Shown here: positions 45,101-52,927 of the stretch, in pieces | Position numbering within the stretch: position 1 is the first letter of the stretch | Layout of the letters: each line of letters begins with the position of its first letter | NCBI GenBank assembly: GCA_017463485.1 | Contig: JAFTPD010000015.1 | Span: forward strand, 1-64,000 | DNA length: 64,000 nt | Direction of reading: 5' to 3' | Origin: Clostridia bacterium | GTDB taxonomy: Bacteria; Bacillota; Clostridia; Oscillospirales; CAG-272 | Position numbers and translations under genes: made by a program | Notes under the pieces: model-generated | What the model was told of the DNA's origin: nothing | What the model saw: only the letters and a program-made list of their open reading frames with translations | Database searches by the model: none

Positions 45101-46130
45101 TGGGCGCGTTGTTTACAAGCTCGGTTGAGGACAGCTCCGCAAGATTTATCTTGTGGAAGCCGCTGTATTCCTCAAGTGCGGTGCGCACCGCAACTTTGTT
45201 CTTGGACATATTGTCAACGGCGTATATCGAGCTGTGATATTCACCGTCGGGAATGGTTATGATAGCGGATATGGATTTCGCATGCGTCAGCACGTCGGTG
45301 GTCTTGGGAAGCACCAGCCCGACGGGGGCAAGCATAAGTCTGTATTCGTTGTTGTCGATAGAATAATTCCATTCTGCGTCGTAGCTGTTGACGCTGAGGA
45401 TCGCAAAGCTGTTATCATATTGCTTTGCCGCTTCTCCGCGGACAAGATAGTATCCTCCGGGGGCTATTTCGGCATCCTTGGGGAAGGGGAACTGCGCGAA
45501 GGGATCGCCGCCGCTGCTCTTACAGTACAGCGACAGACCGAAGAGGGAAACCGTTTTGTCGGTGGAGTTGTAAAGCTCGACGAAGCTGTGCTCCGCTGCC
45601 GCGTCGCTCTTGCCGCCGTTGCCGTAAACGCGTGAGATAAATACGCCCTTGTAGTCGGCGACGTTAACGGTGGGGTATTCCAAAACCTCATCCTGCTTGG
45701 TGGTTACTTCCTCGGTGGTGTCCTCGGAGTTGCCATTGTTCGTGGTGCTTTCCTCCGACTCGTTTGAGGTGTCCTCGCTACCAGTGTCGGGGTCAATAAT
45801 AACAGGACCTTCAGAGGTTGTAGACTCGGTGCCGTCCTCGGTTTCACCGCCGTCAACTGTGGTGTCCTCTGCACCTGTACCATCTGCGGTTACGGTAGAG
45901 GAGTCACTCTCCGTATCCAAGTCGTTCTCGGTATTTGTAAGTGTGTCCGAGCCGTCCGATTTTTCGGTGGAGCTGCCTGATTCGGCAGAGCCCCCCGCTT
46001 CCTTTGTGTCGGTCGTATCACCGACGTTTGGAAGAAATACGGTCGTACACGACGTAAGGCACATCAGCAGTGCGAGTATCAAAGCAAGCGCTTTCACATA
46101 TCCCAAGCCGGATCTTTTTGCATTTCTCAT
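42117..46130 (-). CDS. Lipoprotein with LTD, chitobiase-type, CotH kinase and RCC1-repeat domains
   Basis: A 1337-residue exported lipoprotein: signal peptide with lipobox LTSC (Cys28), a Ser/Thr/Glu-rich linker to about 140, a lamin-tail domain (about 155-290, HSFVELYNSTDKTVSLFGL), a chitobiase C-terminal-like domain (about 355-450, YTIYYTMNGEDPSAG), a CotH kinase domain (about 470-880, with YNARERYSGEYV and LLDLDFCLMTDNS), a beta-domain, and about seven RCC1-type repeats (about 990-1337, DLYGWGDNTHGVLGAG and variants). CotH proteins are secreted kinases known from spore coats. The RCC1 propeller should bind a partner. It is first in an operon with hprK-like and pqqD-like genes. AGGAGGT precedes the ATG. 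No activity can be assigned. Confidence 0.85.
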   Translation of the reverse strand: MRNAKRSGLGYVKALALILALLMCLTSCTTVFLPNVGDTTDTKEAGGSAESGSSTEKSDGSDTLTNTENDLDTESDSSTVTADGTGAEDTTVDGGETEDGTESTTSEGPVIIDPDTGSEDTSNESEESTTNNGNSEDTTEEVTTKQDEVLEYPTVNVADYKGVFISRVYGNGGKSDAAAEHSFVELYNSTDKTVSLFGLSLYCKSSGGDPFAQFPFPKDAEIAPGGYYLVRGEAAKQYDNSFAILSVNSYDAEWNYSIDNNEYRLMLAPVGLVLPKTTDVLTHAKSISAIITIPDGEYHSSIYAVDNMSKNKVAVRTALEEYSGFHKINLAELSSTELVNNAPKCSQGIAENARVTSRLTEVTFSMPAGIYTNNIKVTLTAPEGYTIYYTMNGEDPSAGTSRVKYTQPLNVRNGSETDWTRGKTIPAFIESKGTAATPTVDTMMAGKVIKAYATNGTDSTPVYTATYFVLPELADLDVTVMSMSIPVDEFVGTNGFYTTTEDGLLSPRPRGLATMEVFDENGVRVGYSNVEAAISGHGSSGWGMKSMRLYWKGANNLEGGLRSDLDYDLFDGRSTDVNGQAITSFSRLLLRNAGNDSGGAMFRDAFAQLASAQLNVDYMEYEPVFLFVNGEFWGVYNARERYSGEYVESHYGVDKDNVSILENDYYEKVYNGNNIQAPYILSSGLEADATHFNELYKFIRTNDMTDSANYEYVCSQLDIDSLIGMYISRIFFDAPDWPDNNIKIWRNRNAADPSGTDTKWHFTLLDLDFCLMTDNSTGFSKSINLGSVCSTIVYHLIKNESFKNKFITDFHTAATQLLTEENNLALLDELYAERLVLMPYIVERWGNEARSVGELQTEVTEMRGELRGRNAAAINELKSFFGLSDAQLEAITGKSVAVTLNPTRLSVKINGSDVSNGDSFTFTGTSKSYNVVITAKNGYEYTGATVTFRDDSTLAFTESQFSFTATMSGTLTINAKRTTSNSVSVADGTFVAGASYMFYLSPDGDLYGWGDNTHGVLGAGASVESVPTPQFIMGNVKKVSTTDSANFEQGSTNWATAILTNDGKLYTVGCNGSGQLGRNGTNDSYELGLVSFNGAISDVSMGFDHMLVVDDQGNLYGIGNNNYGQLGADNVDTSVSTFQKIATGVKFANASRRTTVYVTTSGDMYGLGDNRWYKINQTDTTDITTPYLMLGGVKFVDAGEHQILVITEDGALYYAGWRTFSGWSSGNGNNPTLYKVADSGVVDADIYYDNMVVLKDNGDVYVYGNNTGAALGASATGGTLVKSTLIDKVVNVAAGYAFTAYLTSDGSIFVQGTNTHGQGGNGQLTGSLNMSEIVLDI

Positions 46131-46159
46131 CAGATTGACCTCCTTGTTTTACAGAAGCG

Positions 46160-46177
46160 GTGCGCGCTCGCGCGCGA
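46160..46177 (-). promoter_or_regulatory. GC-only hairpin in the leader of the CotH operon
   Basis: GCGCGC-GA-GCGCGC-type palindrome between a likely -10 box (TATAAT, minus strand 46199-46194) and the ribosome binding site. It could affect translation or mRNA stability. A -35 box of consensus type is not seen. Confidence 0.4.
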
Positions 46178-46359
46178 CAACTAATATATATATATTATAG
46201 AGTTGATTTCAAAAGTTATAATTTTCCGTATAGCATTATATCATGCCGTGCTGACTCTTGTCAAGCGTTTTCGCGGTCCCATGGAAAATTTCGGCGATTT
46301 TAACATAAAACACTCCACAAAATGGAAGGTCAAGAAAAACGCTTATCAGTTGAGTGAAA

Positions 46360-46389
46360 GTATGACACTCTCAAATGTAGCGCAAAATA
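46360..46389 (+). promoter_or_regulatory. Candidate sigma-G promoter of spoVAC
   Basis: GTATG (46360-46364), 18-base spacer, CAAAATA (46383-46389), close to the sigma-G consensus GHATR / CATWHTA. This fits expression of spoVA genes in the forespore, and no sigma-A promoter is evident here. Confidence 0.5.
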
Positions 46390-46412
46390 AGCAAAAAGCG
46401 AGGTGAAAAAGC

Positions 46413-46868
46413 ATGAATATGGACACCAAAACCTACAAAAAATTTGCAAAAGCACACGCTCCGAAATCTCCCTGCTTGAAGAACTGTGTCTGCGCTTTTC
46501 TGATCGGCGGTGCGATATGCGCCTTCGCGCAACTACTGAATTCCGTTTACGGACAATATCTTTCTATGAGCCGCGAGGACGCGGGAACGCTTACCTCCGT
46601 CACGCTTATTTTTATTGCCGTTATGCTGACGGGCTTCGGAGTTTTCGACAGGATCGCAAAATATGCGGGCGGCGGTACATTGCTTCCCATCACGGGATTT
46701 GCAAACTCGGTCGCATCTCCTGCCATTGACGCGAAATCGGAGGGATTTATCCTCGGAGTAGGCGCGAAAATATTCACCGTCGCAGGTCCCGTTATACTGT
46801 ACGGCACTGCGGCAAGCGTTGTGTGGGGAGTGATATACTGGGCGTGTAAAGCGTTGGGGTGCGTTTGA
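46413..46868 (+). CDS. spoVAC: Stage V sporulation protein AC
   Basis: The 151-residue membrane protein has SpoVAC features: YKKFAKAHAPKSPCLKNCVCAFLIGGAICAF at the N-terminus, about five hydrophobic segments, and PITGFANSVASPAIDAKSEGFILGVGAKIFTVAGPVI near residues 92-130. SpoVAC is a channel in the spore inner membrane that moves calcium-dipicolinic acid into the forespore and responds to membrane tension. spoVAD and spoVAE, normally next to it, are not present. AGGTG precedes the ATG. Confidence 0.92.
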   Translation: MNMDTKTYKKFAKAHAPKSPCLKNCVCAFLIGGAICAFAQLLNSVYGQYLSMSREDAGTLTSVTLIFIAVMLTGFGVFDRIAKYAGGGTLLPITGFANSVASPAIDAKSEGFILGVGAKIFTVAGPVILYGTAASVVWGVIYWACKALGCV

Positions 46869-46904
46869 TTGGGGTGCCTTCGGCGTTACAGAAAATTTAC
46901 AAAT

Positions 46905-47088
46905 CGGGCTGTCTCACTAACGTGATCCAGCCCACAAAATCGAACTTGACGAATGAAATTCGTCATTTTGGCGCTAAAAAAGTATAAAATTTTCTTCAAA
47001 AAGACGCCAAAAACGTTCGAGTTTCCGAAAATGATGGATTCCTTGCCATCATTTTCGAGGGGGCTGTCGCAAATACGACAGCCCCAAA
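46905..47088. repeat. Hairpin-built dispersed repeat, family A copy 2
   Basis: Second copy of the element at 40678-40862 with the same chain of hairpins; differences are scattered, several inside loops. It lies between spoVAC and the AraC-sialidase-like gene, again directly after a plus-strand gene, where its final GGGGCTGTCGC hairpin may act as a terminator. Confidence 0.75.
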
Positions 47089-47223
47089 TTATGTTTCTCA
47101 AAAGGAAAAATGACTTTCTGTGTGGGATAATCAGCAAAAATGTTATAGACTTATTGGAAAAATAGTGGTATAATTTGTTTATTCTATACACTATTGTGTT
47201 TTCTGAGAAAAGGAGGAAAAGCT

Positions 47224-48915
47224 ATGTGCCAAGGCGACAACACAAGTGCCGCAAATGCTTTCAAAGAGCTTGCGGAGCATTTTATAGCAACCGTTGAAAA
47301 GCGGAAAATAATTGCTCGCGTTTTCGACTATTGCGATCTTAACGGTATAGACCGCCGCGACATAGACCCCTCCGAGCTTGACGGACACGTCAAGGCGTTC
47401 ATTGATTCGGACTATTCGGACGCCGAGGCACTGTCTGTCGTTATACGCACCATACAGGAAGCCAAAAGCGGCACGGAGGAGGAGAATTCTGCCCTCGTGC
47501 GCGGTGTGCTTGAATATATATCCGACCACTTAACGGAGAACAAAAGCATTGAGGAAATAGCGCAGCTCATGCATGTAAGCTATTACTATCTCTGTCACTG
47601 CTTTAAGCAACGCACGGGCATTTCCATAAACAGCTACCGCACCAAGCTGCGTATAGAAAAGGCTGTCTTCGAAATAGTCAGAACTGACAAGAAAATAACC
47701 TCCATTGCAACGGAATGCGGCTTTAACAATTCGAGCTATTTTACCGAAACCTTTACAAAGGTCGTGGGTGCTTCGCCCATGACGGTTCGCAAAAAGGCGA
47801 GAGGAAAGTATTTTCACGATTTTTATGATTACGACGATATAATTCTTGCCTCAAAAATGGACGGTATACGCTTCGGCGCGGCAGATGCGCAGGAAATTTC
47901 GGACGAGTGTGTCACGAGAGTAACGGTGCACGAGCCCGACGAAACGTTCAGATTTTTACATCAGCCTACTGTCATTGAATACGAGGGCGTATTGTACGCG
48001 GCGTGGTATAACAGCCGCCGCAAGGAGCTGCGCGGATATACTCCCGTGTGCGGCAAACGCTCATACGATGGCGGAAAAACTTGGAGCGACATAGAGATAA
48101 TCGCCCACGATCCCGAGGAAAAGGTGCTGTACTGCCCACCCGTTTTCGGTATATGCGGCGGACGGCTGTATATGCTTGTGAATGAGATGGTTGCAGCCGA
48201 TCACATCCACGCGCTTGACTTGTATATTCTCAATCGCGACACGGGGAAATTCGAGTTTGTCTGGTCGCGTCCGATACCCTTCAAGCTGAATACAAACGTG
48301 GTGTCCCTGCCCAACGGAAAGCTTATGCTGACGGGAAGGGCGGGAGAGCTTGACAGATTTCCCAACATCCCCGCCGTGCTTATCTCGGACAGCGGAAGGA
48401 TAGACGGAGATTGGCGCATGGTACGAATCGCGCAAAGCGGCGACCTGCCCGACGGAACCAAGCTGGTGCATCCAGAGCTGTCGGTAATGTGCTACGACGA
48501 GAAGCTTTATATGTTCAGCCGAAACGATCAGCGCAGAATACCGCTGGTGTACGTGTCGGAGGATTTCGGCGAGCATTGGAGTCATGCTTTCCTGCACGAT
48601 ATCCCTTACATTTCATCAAAAATATTCTGCGGAAAGCTTTCGTGCGGCAGGCATTTTATGATATGCAACACGGACAGGCAGGACAGATCGCGGCTGTCGG
48701 TATATTTTACCGACAGCGGTGACAAGCGGCTTGCGTGTAAGCTGGTGCTTTTCGATAAGGAAACAGCACCACACGGAAATGCGGAAGCATGCCATTATCC
48801 CGCCGCCTGCGAGCATGACGGAAAGCTGCATATCATAGCATCTCTCAATTACGGATGGGACGTGCGCGGCGCGGTAATGTTTACCGTGGACCTTGAAAAA
48901 TTATTTAAACAATAA
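47224..48915 (+). CDS. AraC-type regulator fused to a sialidase-like beta-propeller
   Basis: The 563-residue protein has a helical N-terminus (1-88), an AraC-type double helix-turn-helix (about 90-192: KSIEEIAQLMHVSYYYLCHCF, ITSIATECGFNNSSYFTETF) and a C-terminal six-bladed sialidase-like propeller (about 225-563) with an Asp-box GKRSYDGGKTWSD near 280 and partial blades such as LISDSGRIDGDW and YVSEDFGEHWSH. Instead of a cupin sensor it carries a propeller at the other end, which may bind a sialylated or other glycan ligand, or retain hydrolase activity. No signal peptide, so cytosolic. AAAGGAGG precedes ATG 47224. Such a fusion is unusual. Confidence 0.8.
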   Translation: MCQGDNTSAANAFKELAEHFIATVEKRKIIARVFDYCDLNGIDRRDIDPSELDGHVKAFIDSDYSDAEALSVVIRTIQEAKSGTEEENSALVRGVLEYISDHLTENKSIEEIAQLMHVSYYYLCHCFKQRTGISINSYRTKLRIEKAVFEIVRTDKKITSIATECGFNNSSYFTETFTKVVGASPMTVRKKARGKYFHDFYDYDDIILASKMDGIRFGAADAQEISDECVTRVTVHEPDETFRFLHQPTVIEYEGVLYAAWYNSRRKELRGYTPVCGKRSYDGGKTWSDIEIIAHDPEEKVLYCPPVFGICGGRLYMLVNEMVAADHIHALDLYILNRDTGKFEFVWSRPIPFKLNTNVVSLPNGKLMLTGRAGELDRFPNIPAVLISDSGRIDGDWRMVRIAQSGDLPDGTKLVHPELSVMCYDEKLYMFSRNDQRRIPLVYVSEDFGEHWSHAFLHDIPYISSKIFCGKLSCGRHFMICNTDRQDRSRLSVYFTDSGDKRLACKLVLFDKETAPHGNAEACHYPAACEHDGKLHIIASLNYGWDVRGAVMFTVDLEKLFKQ

Positions 48916-48950
48916 AAAGCCTTTTCCTTTGACGGAGAAGGCTTTTTTAA
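48914..48950 (+). terminator. Terminator of the AraC-sialidase-like gene
   Basis: AAAAGCCTTTTCC pairs with GGAGAAGGCTTTT, followed by TTTTTT. The region 48951-49130 holds no gene; it contains short hairpins only. Confidence 0.8.
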
Positions 48951-49133
48951 TGTAAAATTGAAAATCGCACCACGCGAAGCGTGTGCACGTTGTTTTTCGC
49001 CAAGACGAAAAGCTTCATTACTCAATTCAATAACCGAGTGGGTAAGGGCCCCACGGGGGTTATAGAGAAGGCTTTGGTTGTAACAATCTAAACAAGTCTA
49101 AACAAAAACAAATTGTGACAAAGTTCTTTGGAT

Positions 49134-49181
49134 CAAACCTTTCTTTCAAGAAAGGTTTGCGGGGTATGGGGCAGAGCCCCC
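49134..49181 (-). terminator. Double hairpin after the DUF4358-like gene
   Basis: A 12-bp perfect stem CAAACCTTTCTT/AAGAAAGGTTTG (49134-49159) next to GGGGTATGGGGCAGAGCCCC. The same combination of a G/C stem and a TTTCTT stem is frequent as a 3' element in Clostridia, from memory. Confidence 0.5.
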
Positions 49182-49186
49182 ACAAA

Positions 49187-49708
49187 CTAATAATCAACAA
49201 TACTTTTTGCCTCGCGGATGAGGGCGTCGGGGTCGGGGTGAACGGCGAGGATAACGTAGTTTTCGAGGATGCAGACCTTAGCGCTCGCGAGGGCGGCTTG
49301 ATTTTCGGGCGAGGATTTGCCGTGACGTAGGGCGTCGAGTCGGGAAAGACAGAGGCGTGCCACCGACGGGCAGATATTTGAGCGTGTGCATCTGAACACG
49401 GCAAGCTCGCACGCATCCTGTGAGGAGGGGATAAACACGGCACAGCTGTCGACGGCACTTTTTCCTTCTGCGTCAATGTAAAAATATCCAAGCGCGGACT
49501 CGCCGAACAGCGACCTCATGAGTGACTCCGTAAGTACCCCGTCGGGACTTTGCGAGTCGGTGGAATATACTCGTCCCGAGGGCAGAGAGTCCGCCGCTTT
49601 ACACATGGCGGCAAGCACGTCGGCGCAATCGGAGGGAGGGGCGGGGGAGCAGGACGCAAATGCTGACAGGAGCGCGAATATAAGAGCAAAACACAACGCT
49701 TTTTTCAT
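49187..49708 (-). CDS. Hypothetical lipoprotein, DUF4358-like
   Basis: The 173-residue protein has a lipoprotein signal (MKKALCFALIFALLSAFASC, Cys20). The mature part has pattern AVFIPSSQDACELAVFRC and LASAKVCILENYVILAVHPDP, which resembles the DUF4358 family of small Clostridia lipoproteins of unknown role. ATG 49708 has GAGG seven bases upstream; a GTG two codons earlier overlaps it. It is unlinked to the neighbouring genes. Confidence 0.7.
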   Translation of the reverse strand: MKKALCFALIFALLSAFASCSPAPPSDCADVLAAMCKAADSLPSGRVYSTDSQSPDGVLTESLMRSLFGESALGYFYIDAEGKSAVDSCAVFIPSSQDACELAVFRCTRSNICPSVARLCLSRLDALRHGKSSPENQAALASAKVCILENYVILAVHPDPDALIREAKSIVDY

Positions 49709-49799
49709 TTTCACACCTCGTTTCCGGATATATAAAAGTATATTTTGCCGCGCGTCCGCCTATGCGGCGTATTTTTGCACAATTTTTCGGCTAAAACGT

Positions 49800-49828
49800 T
49801 TGACAAAATGGAAATAAAATGGTATAAT
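49800..49828 (+). promoter_or_regulatory. Sigma-A promoter of the isomerase-like gene and possibly cysS
   Basis: TTGACA, 17-base spacer, TATAAT, 40 bases before the ATG. Confidence 0.75.
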
Positions 49829-49868
49829 ATATAGAAATCGATTTATACCTTGAGAGGGAGGTGAGGCA

Positions 49869-50789
49869 ATGAGCATGGCAAACGCTGTGTCGCGCGGCGG
49901 AAGGATACCCGTTATCGTTCCGAGCAGATATTATCAGAGCTACTTTATGGGCGGCAAAAGCTTTGGCACATTTTCTGCCTCTGCCATGGTAGATTTCCTT
50001 GCCCGACAAGGGTTTGACGGCATTGACCTCTCCCTTGACAGCATTGACGTCTACGACGACTCCCTCGCCAGCGTGTATTTCGGACTTAAAAATCGCGCCA
50101 CCGCCAACGGACTTGCAATCCCCGTGTGCCACCTGCCATTCTATATGCCGAATCCGGAGGACGCGGAGGCTATGAAAAAATATTCCGCATCCGTTTTGCG
50201 CGGCGTGGATATTGCAGGCTCGCTCGGTATTCCCGACGCAGTGATACATCCCGTGGTGCGCCATAGCTCACGATGTTGTCACGAAAGATGGATAGAGAAA
50301 AATATTGATTTTTTGACTCCCGTTTGCCACCGCGCAAGGGAGCAGGGTGTCCGACTTGCCATTGAAAACATGGCAGGCGTTCCCTATAAAAGTGTTGCGG
50401 GAGATAAGGTTTTCGGCTGCCGTGCCGAGGATATCGTCCTGCTTGCCGATAGGCTGAAAACGGGCGTGTGCTGGGATACGGGCCACGCGAATATCACGGG
50501 GCTGTGCCAGTCGGCGGAGCTGTCGGTGATTGGAGGGCGATTGACCGCGCTCCATATCCACGGCAACGACGGCAAAAAGGATGCGCACCTTTTGCCTTGC
50601 AACCCTCGCAGCACCATGGACGTTGACGACCTTGCAAAAGGCTTGAGGGCTATCGGCTTTACCGACCGCGCGGGAATATATCTTAATTTTGAGATAAAGA
50701 CCTCCCACCTCACCGCAGATCGAAGCGAGCGCGAGAAATTTGCGCACCTTACACTGAAAAGCGCGGCTTGGATTACCAAAAAGCTTTGA
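49869..50789 (+). CDS. Sugar phosphate isomerase/epimerase-like TIM-barrel protein
   Basis: The 306-residue protein has the AP-endonuclease-2/xylose-isomerase-like barrel: QGFDGIDLSLDS near residue 44, VCHLPFYMPNPED near 84, RLAIENMAG near 165, GVCWDTGHANITGL near 201 and ALHIHGNDGKKDAHLLP near 230. These His, Glu and Asp residues normally hold a divalent metal. The exact sugar is unknown. GGAGGTGAGG precedes the ATG. cysS follows 37 bases later on the same strand. Confidence 0.82.
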   Translation: MSMANAVSRGGRIPVIVPSRYYQSYFMGGKSFGTFSASAMVDFLARQGFDGIDLSLDSIDVYDDSLASVYFGLKNRATANGLAIPVCHLPFYMPNPEDAEAMKKYSASVLRGVDIAGSLGIPDAVIHPVVRHSSRCCHERWIEKNIDFLTPVCHRAREQGVRLAIENMAGVPYKSVAGDKVFGCRAEDIVLLADRLKTGVCWDTGHANITGLCQSAELSVIGGRLTALHIHGNDGKKDAHLLPCNPRSTMDVDDLAKGLRAIGFTDRAGIYLNFEIKTSHLTADRSEREKFAHLTLKSAAWITKKL

Positions 50790-50826
50790 TACACATAGAA
50801 ACCAAACCGAGAAAGGACATAGAATC

Positions 50827-52278
50827 ATGCTTTTATATAATTCTGCTACACGAAAAAAAGACACATTTGTTCCGAGATTTGAGGGCAAGGTCAGTATGTA
50901 TACCTGCGGACCTACCGTTTATCATTTTGCCCATATCGGAAATCTGCGTACCTACATCATGGAGGACGTGCTGGATAAATATTTCAGATATGCGGGATAT
51001 GACGTTACCCGCGTGATGAACATCACCGACGTCGGACACCTTACCAGTGACGCAGACACGGGCGAGGACAAGATGCTCAAGGGCGCACGCCGCGAGAATA
51101 AGACGGTGCTTCAGATAGCACAATATTATACGGACGCATTCTTTGAGGATTGCCGAAAGCTGAATATCCGTCGCCCCGATATCGTACAGCCCGCTACGGG
51201 TTGCATTGACGAGTACATTCACATCATTCAGACCCTGCTTGAAAAGGGATACGCTTATGAAGCGGGCGGAAACGTGTATTTTGACACGTCCAAGCTGGAA
51301 AAGTACTACGTATTTAACGATTTCAAGGAGGAGGACCTTGAGGTCGGCGTGCGCGAGGGCGTGGATGCCGACGACAACAAAAAGAATCGCGCGGACTTTG
51401 TTCTGTGGTTCACGAAGTCCAAGTTTGATTCGCAGGAGCTGAAATGGGATTCTCCTTGGGGAGTGGGTTACCCCGGCTGGCATATCGAATGCTCGGGCAT
51501 CAGCATGAAGTATCTTGGCGAGTACCTTGATATCCATTGCGGCGGAATAGATAACGCATTTCCCCACCACACCAACGAGATAGCGCAAAGCGAGGCTTAC
51601 GTCGGACACGAGTGGTGCAACAACTGGTTCCACGTTCTGCATCTCAATACCACGGGCGGCAAGATGTCCAAGTCCAAGGGTGAATTCTTAACCGTTTCAC
51701 TGCTTGAAGAGAAGGGCTACGATCCCATGGTTTACCGCCTCTTCTGCTTGCAGTCGCACTACCGCAAATCGCTTGTTTTCTCTTGGGAGAACATGGACAA
51801 TGCGAAGGTCGCTTACGATAAGCTGATTGCGCGTATCGCCGCGCTCAAGACGGCAGAGGGTGAGGAGATAGACTCCGAGGCTTATGCAAAGCTGCGCGAG
51901 GGATTTGTGACAGCACTTGATAACGACCTCAACACCTCTCTGGCAGTGACTGCGCTGTACGACGTTCTCAAGTTCAAGACAAACGCCGCGACAAAGCTTG
52001 CCTTGTTGGCTGATTTTGACCGCGTGCTGTCGCTGAATCTTATTGATGCGGCTGAAAAATTGAGAGCGGCTGACAAAAAGGACGAGGCTGACGGCGCACC
52101 CGCACAGGGCAGTGACGATCCCTTCGTAAAGGAAATTTTGGAGCTTATTGAGAAGCGCCGTGATGCAAAGAAAAACAAGGATTACGCCGAGGCTGACAGA
52201 ATTCGCGCGTACCTTGCCGATAAAGGAGTAACGCTCGTTGATACAAAGGACGGTACGACCTTCAAGATCGAAGGCTGA
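50827..52278 (+). CDS. cysS: Cysteinyl-tRNA synthetase
   Basis: The 483-residue protein is a class I synthetase: YTCGPTVYHFAHIGNLRTYI with the HIGH-type HIGN and Cys28 zinc ligand, GWHIECSGISMKYLG, DIHCGGIDNAFPHHTNEIAQSE, and KMSKSKGEF near 280. The C-terminal helical DALR-like domain and a charged extension follow. It charges tRNA-Cys. AGAAAGGA is the ribosome binding site. A gtrA-like gene follows after 29 bases. Confidence 0.97.
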   Translation: MLLYNSATRKKDTFVPRFEGKVSMYTCGPTVYHFAHIGNLRTYIMEDVLDKYFRYAGYDVTRVMNITDVGHLTSDADTGEDKMLKGARRENKTVLQIAQYYTDAFFEDCRKLNIRRPDIVQPATGCIDEYIHIIQTLLEKGYAYEAGGNVYFDTSKLEKYYVFNDFKEEDLEVGVREGVDADDNKKNRADFVLWFTKSKFDSQELKWDSPWGVGYPGWHIECSGISMKYLGEYLDIHCGGIDNAFPHHTNEIAQSEAYVGHEWCNNWFHVLHLNTTGGKMSKSKGEFLTVSLLEEKGYDPMVYRLFCLQSHYRKSLVFSWENMDNAKVAYDKLIARIAALKTAEGEEIDSEAYAKLREGFVTALDNDLNTSLAVTALYDVLKFKTNAATKLALLADFDRVLSLNLIDAAEKLRAADKKDEADGAPAQGSDDPFVKEILELIEKRRDAKKNKDYAEADRIRAYLADKGVTLVDTKDGTTFKIEG

Positions 52279-52307
52279 CGCTTGTCACTTGCTGAGCAAA
52301 ATTGAAC

Positions 52308-52811
52308 ATGAAAGAGCTTTTTAAAAAATACCGCGAGATAATAATGTATCTCATATTCGGAGTGCTTACCACCGCGGTGGGACTGGGAACGTACAGCCTG
52401 TGCTTCTTTATTGCCGAGCACGCGCTGAATATTCCTATGGATGCGCCCGAATCCACGGCTTATATCGTCACCTATTTTGTCATTCAGATATTGCAGTGGG
52501 TGGTGGCGGTGCTTACCGCATTTTACACTAACAGACGCTGGGTGTTTACCGACGCGGAGAGGGGAGAGGGCACACTTGCCCGTCAGCTCACGCTGTTCGC
52601 AGGCTCAAGAGTGCTTACCCTTATCCTGGATATCGTGTCGACCTATGCGTTTATCTACCTACTCAAGCTGTGGATAAACGACTCGGCACCTCCCACGCTG
52701 CTTGGCATTTCCTTTACGGCGGAATTTATCGCAAAGATAATCACCTCCGTATTGGTAGTAGTTGCAAATTACGTGTTGAGCAAGCTGTTTGTGTTTAAAA
52801 ATAAAAAATAA
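52308..52811 (+). CDS. GtrA family membrane protein
   Basis: A 167-residue protein with four membrane helices. GtrA features are the N-terminal KYREIIMYLIFGVLTTAVGLGTY and the YTNRRWVFTDA motif near residue 75, with a C-terminal NYVLSKLFVFKN. GtrA-like proteins are thought to flip polyprenyl-linked sugars for cell surface glycosylation. The upstream region has no clear ribosome binding site; ATG 52308 is preceded by GAGCAAAATTGAAC. It may be read from the cysS transcript. Confidence 0.85.
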   Translation: MKELFKKYREIIMYLIFGVLTTAVGLGTYSLCFFIAEHALNIPMDAPESTAYIVTYFVIQILQWVVAVLTAFYTNRRWVFTDAERGEGTLARQLTLFAGSRVLTLILDIVSTYAFIYLLKLWINDSAPPTLLGISFTAEFIAKIITSVLVVVANYVLSKLFVFKNKK

Positions 52812-52818
52812 CTTTAGA

Positions 52819-52856
52819 TGAACCTCGTTAAATCATCACACGAGGTTCACTTTTGT
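52819..52856 (+). terminator. Terminator of the cysS-gtrA unit
   Basis: TGAACCTCGT pairs with ACGAGGTTCA, followed by CTTTTGTGT. Confidence 0.6.
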
Positions 52857-52927
52857 GTGATAATATTGTTCTGTATAGACCGTTTCCGCGCCGATCTGGG
52901 CGGCGGAAGAGAGAAAGGAGCGCTGAT

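Noticed and set aside
48951..49130. Possible small RNA between the AraC-sialidase-like gene and the DUF4358-like gene
   Set aside because: Only short hairpins are seen, with no promoter of consensus type and no second copy to support structure.
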